From Diacronema lutheri (taxonomy: Eukaryota; Haptophyta; Pavlovophyceae; Pavlovales; Pavlovaceae), in contig JAGTXO010000035.1 of NCBI GenBank assembly GCA_019448385.1, positions 248,001-312,000 of the forward strand: a stretch of 64,000 bases of DNA, written 5' to 3'. Below are positions 61,877 to 64,000 of this stretch, one piece after another; the stretch's first letter is position 1, and every line of letters begins with the position of its first letter. Below the pieces are notes generated by a model. It was given only the letters and a program-made list of their open reading frames with translations, made no database searches and had not been told where the DNA came from. The position numbers and the translations under genes are program-made.

Positions 61877-62836
61877 ATGGCCGCCGCCTTCAGGCGGCTC
61901 AGTTCGACCACCGGGGCCGGGAAGCGGCCGTTCGACCGCGTGCTCAAGCTGGCGCAGCGCGCGCGGGCGGTGCGCGCGGAGGGCGCCGCCGAGTACGATT
62001 ACTTGCGCTCTGAGGTCGCCGAGCGCCTCACCGAGCGCCTCGAGGACATCTCGCTCGAGTATGACTTCCCGACGGCGCTCGACCTTGGCTCCGGCGCGGG
62101 GCACGTGCGGCGCGCTCTCGGCGGGCGGGGCGGCGTGCAGCGGCTGATCGAGGTGGACTCGTGCGAGGCCGCGCTCGCGGCGAGCGCCGCGCGCCACGCT
62201 GCTGAGCCGCCTGCTGACTTTGCGGTCGAGCAGCTCTGCGCCGACGAGGAGGCGGCGCTCCCCGTCGAGCCGGGTTCCGTTGACCTGGTGCTGAGCAACC
62301 TGAGCCTGCACTGGACGAATGATCTGCCCGGCGCATTTGCGCACGCGCGCGCCGCTCTCCGCCCCAACGGCCTTTTTCTTGGCGCGATGCTCGGCGGCGA
62401 GACGCTCGCCGAGCTGCGCAACTCATTTGTCGCGGCCGACCTCGAGCGGCGCGGCGGCGTTGTCAACCACTGCTCGCCGCTCACGCGCGTGTCGGACGTG
62501 GGCAGCCTGCTCCAGGGTGCCGGCTTCGCGCTGCCCACCGTCGACGTCGAGACCATCACGATCGGTTACGAGGACCCTTTCGTGCTCATGCATCACCTCG
62601 ACCGGATGGGCGAAGCGGGCGCGAGCGCGATGCGCTCGCACGTGCCGCGCGACGCGATGCTCGCGGCGGCGGCGGCCTATCAGGCGCTCTACGCCAACGC
62701 CGAGGGCTCCATCCCCGCCACGTTCGAAGTGATCTACTGGGTGGGCTGGGCACCGCACGAGTCGCAGCCGCGGCCGCTCCGGCGCGGCTCGGGGCAGGCG
62801 TCGCTCACGGGGCTCGGCGGCGGCACGCTCAAATGA
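61877..62836 (+). CDS. NDUFAF5: NDUFAF5-like methyltransferase fold protein (complex I assembly)
   Basis: Single exon, 319 aa from MAAAFRRLSSTTG, an Arg/Ser presequence for mitochondria. Family landmarks are RPFDRVLKLAQRARAV, YDYLRSEVAERLTERLEDIS, FPTALDLGSGAGHVRRAL (SAM-binding loop), VDLVLSNLSLHWTNDLPGAF, ALRPNGLFLGAMLGGETLAE, GFALPTVDVETITIGYEDPF and SIPATFEVIYWVGWAPHESQ. These match NDUFAF5 and bacterial BioC-like relatives; the SNLSLHW block and the ending favour NDUFAF5. In animals it hydroxylates an Arg of NDUFS7 during complex I assembly in the matrix. The frame is open upstream to 61394, but that would overlap FBPase. Confidence 0.93.
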   Translation: MAAAFRRLSSTTGAGKRPFDRVLKLAQRARAVRAEGAAEYDYLRSEVAERLTERLEDISLEYDFPTALDLGSGAGHVRRALGGRGGVQRLIEVDSCEAALAASAARHAAEPPADFAVEQLCADEEAALPVEPGSVDLVLSNLSLHWTNDLPGAFAHARAALRPNGLFLGAMLGGETLAELRNSFVAADLERRGGVVNHCSPLTRVSDVGSLLQGAGFALPTVDVETITIGYEDPFVLMHHLDRMGEAGASAMRSHVPRDAMLAAAAAYQALYANAEGSIPATFEVIYWVGWAPHESQPRPLRRGSGQASLTGLGGGTLK

Positions 62837-63130
62837 GACGCGGCGGGCGGCAGCGCGCGCCGCCGGGGCGCCGTTCGCGGGCAGCGACATTGGCAGAAAC
62901 ACCTGCGATGCTGCTGGACTCTTCTCGTGCTTCTTTTTCTGCCCTCAGCTTTTTGCGCACGCTCGCGTCCGCGCGCTTCACGTCGCTTTCCTCGGCGTGG
63001 GCGGGATGGGAAAGCGCGCGAAACAGGAAGATGAGTTGAGCGGAAAGGCGCGTGCCGCCCGCTCGTCGCATGCCCGCAGCGCGGGCTTTTTTGGCGCGCG
63101 CCAACCGGAAAGACAGCGGGAGCACTGCTC

Positions 63131-63208
63131 GGGATGCGAAGTCCGAGCCCAAGGGCGCCAGGCAATCGCGGCGATCGCCTGGCCCCTTGGGCTCGGACTT
63201 CGCATCCC
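63131..63208. repeat. Long inverted repeat / hairpin
   Basis: The left arm 63131-63155 (GGGATGCGAAGTCCGAGCCC...) is the exact reverse complement of 63184-63208. Pairing continues inward for about 12 bp with one bulge and one mismatch, leaving a loop of only a few bases. The element sits 58 bp before the next ATG. It may be a foldback element, small-RNA precursor or 5' UTR structure; the sequence alone cannot decide. Confidence 0.9.
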
Positions 63209-63209
63209 G

Positions 63210-63256
63210 AGGGTCGCCTTTCTTTTCTTTTCTTTTTTTTTTCCCTGGGCGACCCT
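63210..63256. repeat. Second inverted repeat with pyrimidine-rich loop
   Basis: AGGGTCGCC (63210-63218) pairs with GGCGACCCT (63248-63256). The 29-nt loop is almost all T and C. It lies between the long hairpin and the ketopantoate reductase ATG. Confidence 0.75.
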
Positions 63257-63265
63257 GGAAGACTA

Positions 63266-64000
63266 ATGGCGGAGGCCCAGGGGCAAGGGCGGATGCACGT
63301 CGCTGTCCTCGGCGCGGGCGGGATCGGGTGCTGGCTCGCGGCGCGCCTCGCGCTTGCGGGACAGCGCACGTCGCTGCTCGCGCGCGGTGCCTCGCTCGCC
63401 GCCATCCGAGAGCACGGCCTGCGCGCAGCCGCGGTCGACGGCTCGACTATCGGCACGTGCGGCGCGCCCGCGCTGAGCGTACACGGCGCGGCCGAGGAGG
63501 TGGACGCGGGGGTGGGCGTGCTGTTCGTCGCGGTCAAGACGCACCAGCTCGCCGCGTGCGTGCCGCAGGTCGCCGCGCTCCTCCGCCGCTCGCCCTCTGC
63601 GCTCGTCGTGCCGATGGCGAACGGTGTCGACGCGCACGATGTGATCGCCCGAGGCCTCGAGGAGTCGGGCGGCTCGGCAGATGGAGTGATGGGCGGCATA
63701 GCCAGGTCAGTCGTCTACATCAGCCATTCGGGCACCGTCGTCCTCGAGCGCGAGCTCGGCGTCGCCGTCGGCCCTATCCGCGCGTGCGCCCCGACCTGTG
63801 CACAGCTCGACGCGCTCCGCGCGGTGAGCCGGCTGCTGACCGACGTCGCGCGCGTGTCATGCGAGCTCATCGAGACGGCGGACGCGATGCGCACGGCGCT
63901 GTGGACCAAGTTTCTTGTCACCGGCTGCTTGGGCCCATTCAGCGCCGCCGCGCGCGCCCCCGTCGACGTGCTCATGTCGACGGCCGAGACGACCGCGGTC
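63266..64000 (+). CDS. 2-dehydropantoate 2-reductase (ketopantoate reductase), 3' end off the window
   Basis: Open from the ATG at 63266 to the window end, 245 codons. The NADPH-binding start HVAVLGAGGIGCWLAARLAL is followed by LFVAVKTHQLAACVPQVAAL and PMANGVDAHDVIARGL (the NG loop), then GGIARSVVYISHSGTVVLER. The domain-2 start RTALWTKFLVTGCLGPFSAA holds the catalytic Lys (WTKF). The usual K...N pair reads KFLVTG here, as in the subfamily ending GVGAVTRAP. The enzyme reduces ketopantoate to pantoate for coenzyme A synthesis. No transit peptide is seen. The second Met (residue 10) is an alternative start. Confidence 0.88.
   Translation, partial: MAEAQGQGRMHVAVLGAGGIGCWLAARLALAGQRTSLLARGASLAAIREHGLRAAAVDGSTIGTCGAPALSVHGAAEEVDAGVGVLFVAVKTHQLAACVPQVAALLRRSPSALVVPMANGVDAHDVIARGLEESGGSADGVMGGIARSVVYISHSGTVVLERELGVAVGPIRACAPTCAQLDALRAVSRLLTDVARVSCELIETADAMRTALWTKFLVTGCLGPFSAAARAPVDVLMSTAETTAV

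Larger units (their letters stand above)
62837..63265. other. Intergenic region with long hairpin, upstream of ketopantoate reductase
   Basis: 429 bp without a gene. The first 290 bp have no clear signal. The last 135 bp contain a near-perfect long hairpin (63131-63208) and a second stem around a T-rich loop (63210-63256). Confidence 0.6.

Noticed and set aside
63131-63208. Hairpin read as a bacterial-type terminator
   Set aside because: The stem is far longer than an intrinsic terminator, lies before a gene rather than after one, and the window is eukaryotic.
1-64000. Transposons, retroelements, rRNA, tRNA or CRISPR arrays
   Set aside because: No reverse transcriptase, transposase, integrase, terminal repeats, structured RNA or spaced repeats were found on reading both strands.

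Overview
This window is nuclear DNA from a GC-rich, gene-dense unicellular eukaryote with a complex plastid. The best guess is a haptophyte alga, perhaps a pavlovophyte; the lineage is inference. The nuclear eukaryotic character is clear from spliceosomal introns, SF3A3, TAF11, a TFIIIC B-block subunit, PKA, PTEN, mitochondrial bL20 and NDUFAF5. A plastid is indicated by an FBPase that keeps the redox-loop cysteine pair and by several N-termini that read as signal peptide followed by an Ala/Arg-rich transit-like stretch. I count 30 protein-coding genes in 64 kb, two of them cut by the window ends. I found no rRNA, tRNA, CRISPR array, transposon or virus-like element.

Layout. 1-3.6 kb: TspO (partial), phosphoglycerate dehydrogenase, ShKT-prolyl 4-hydroxylase. 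3.8-13.2 kb: a secreted LVIVD-type propeller protein, SF3A3, an ankyrin-DHHC palmitoyltransferase, a protein with five tepsin-like LFxGL motifs, TAF11. 13.9-24.0 kb: PKA catalytic subunit, a FAD oxidoreductase, a two-TM sensor with a HET/TIR-like domain, PTEN, an unknown membrane protein. 24.3-32.6 kb: a TPR protein, a Cys-less pentameric ligand-gated channel, a PLP C-S lyase fused to an RP2/TBCC domain, a twin-CX9C protein. 32.7-45.9 kb: the giant TFIIIC subunit (GTF3C1-like) and a Gln-rich nuclear-looking protein. 46.2-53.3 kb: a GGCT-like/METTL18 fusion, an unknown plastid protein, a GT14 glycosyltransferase with SMB and VHL-like modules, a small membrane protein, a PrmA-type methyltransferase. 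53.3-64 kb: a multipass IQ-motif membrane protein, bL20m, a RAP-domain protein, plastid FBPase, NDUFAF5, ketopantoate reductase (partial).

Organisation. Eight gene pairs are head-to-head with start codons 32-268 bp apart, and most converging pairs end within 25-250 bp of each other. This leaves few intergenic gaps above 300 bp. I placed 24 introns by reading-frame continuity and homology. All begin GTG and end CAG, and 16 of the 24 begin GTGCG. Most are 100-230 bp long. The longer ones carry homopolymer C or G runs or minisatellites.

The most interesting content is a run of unusual domain architectures (Cache-like sensor plus HET/TIR-like; C-S lyase plus RP2; GGCT-like plus METTL18; GT14 plus SMB plus VHL-like), a candidate AP-4-ear-binding scaffold, the non-canonical 5' splice-site consensus, and a near-perfect long hairpin just upstream of the last gene.
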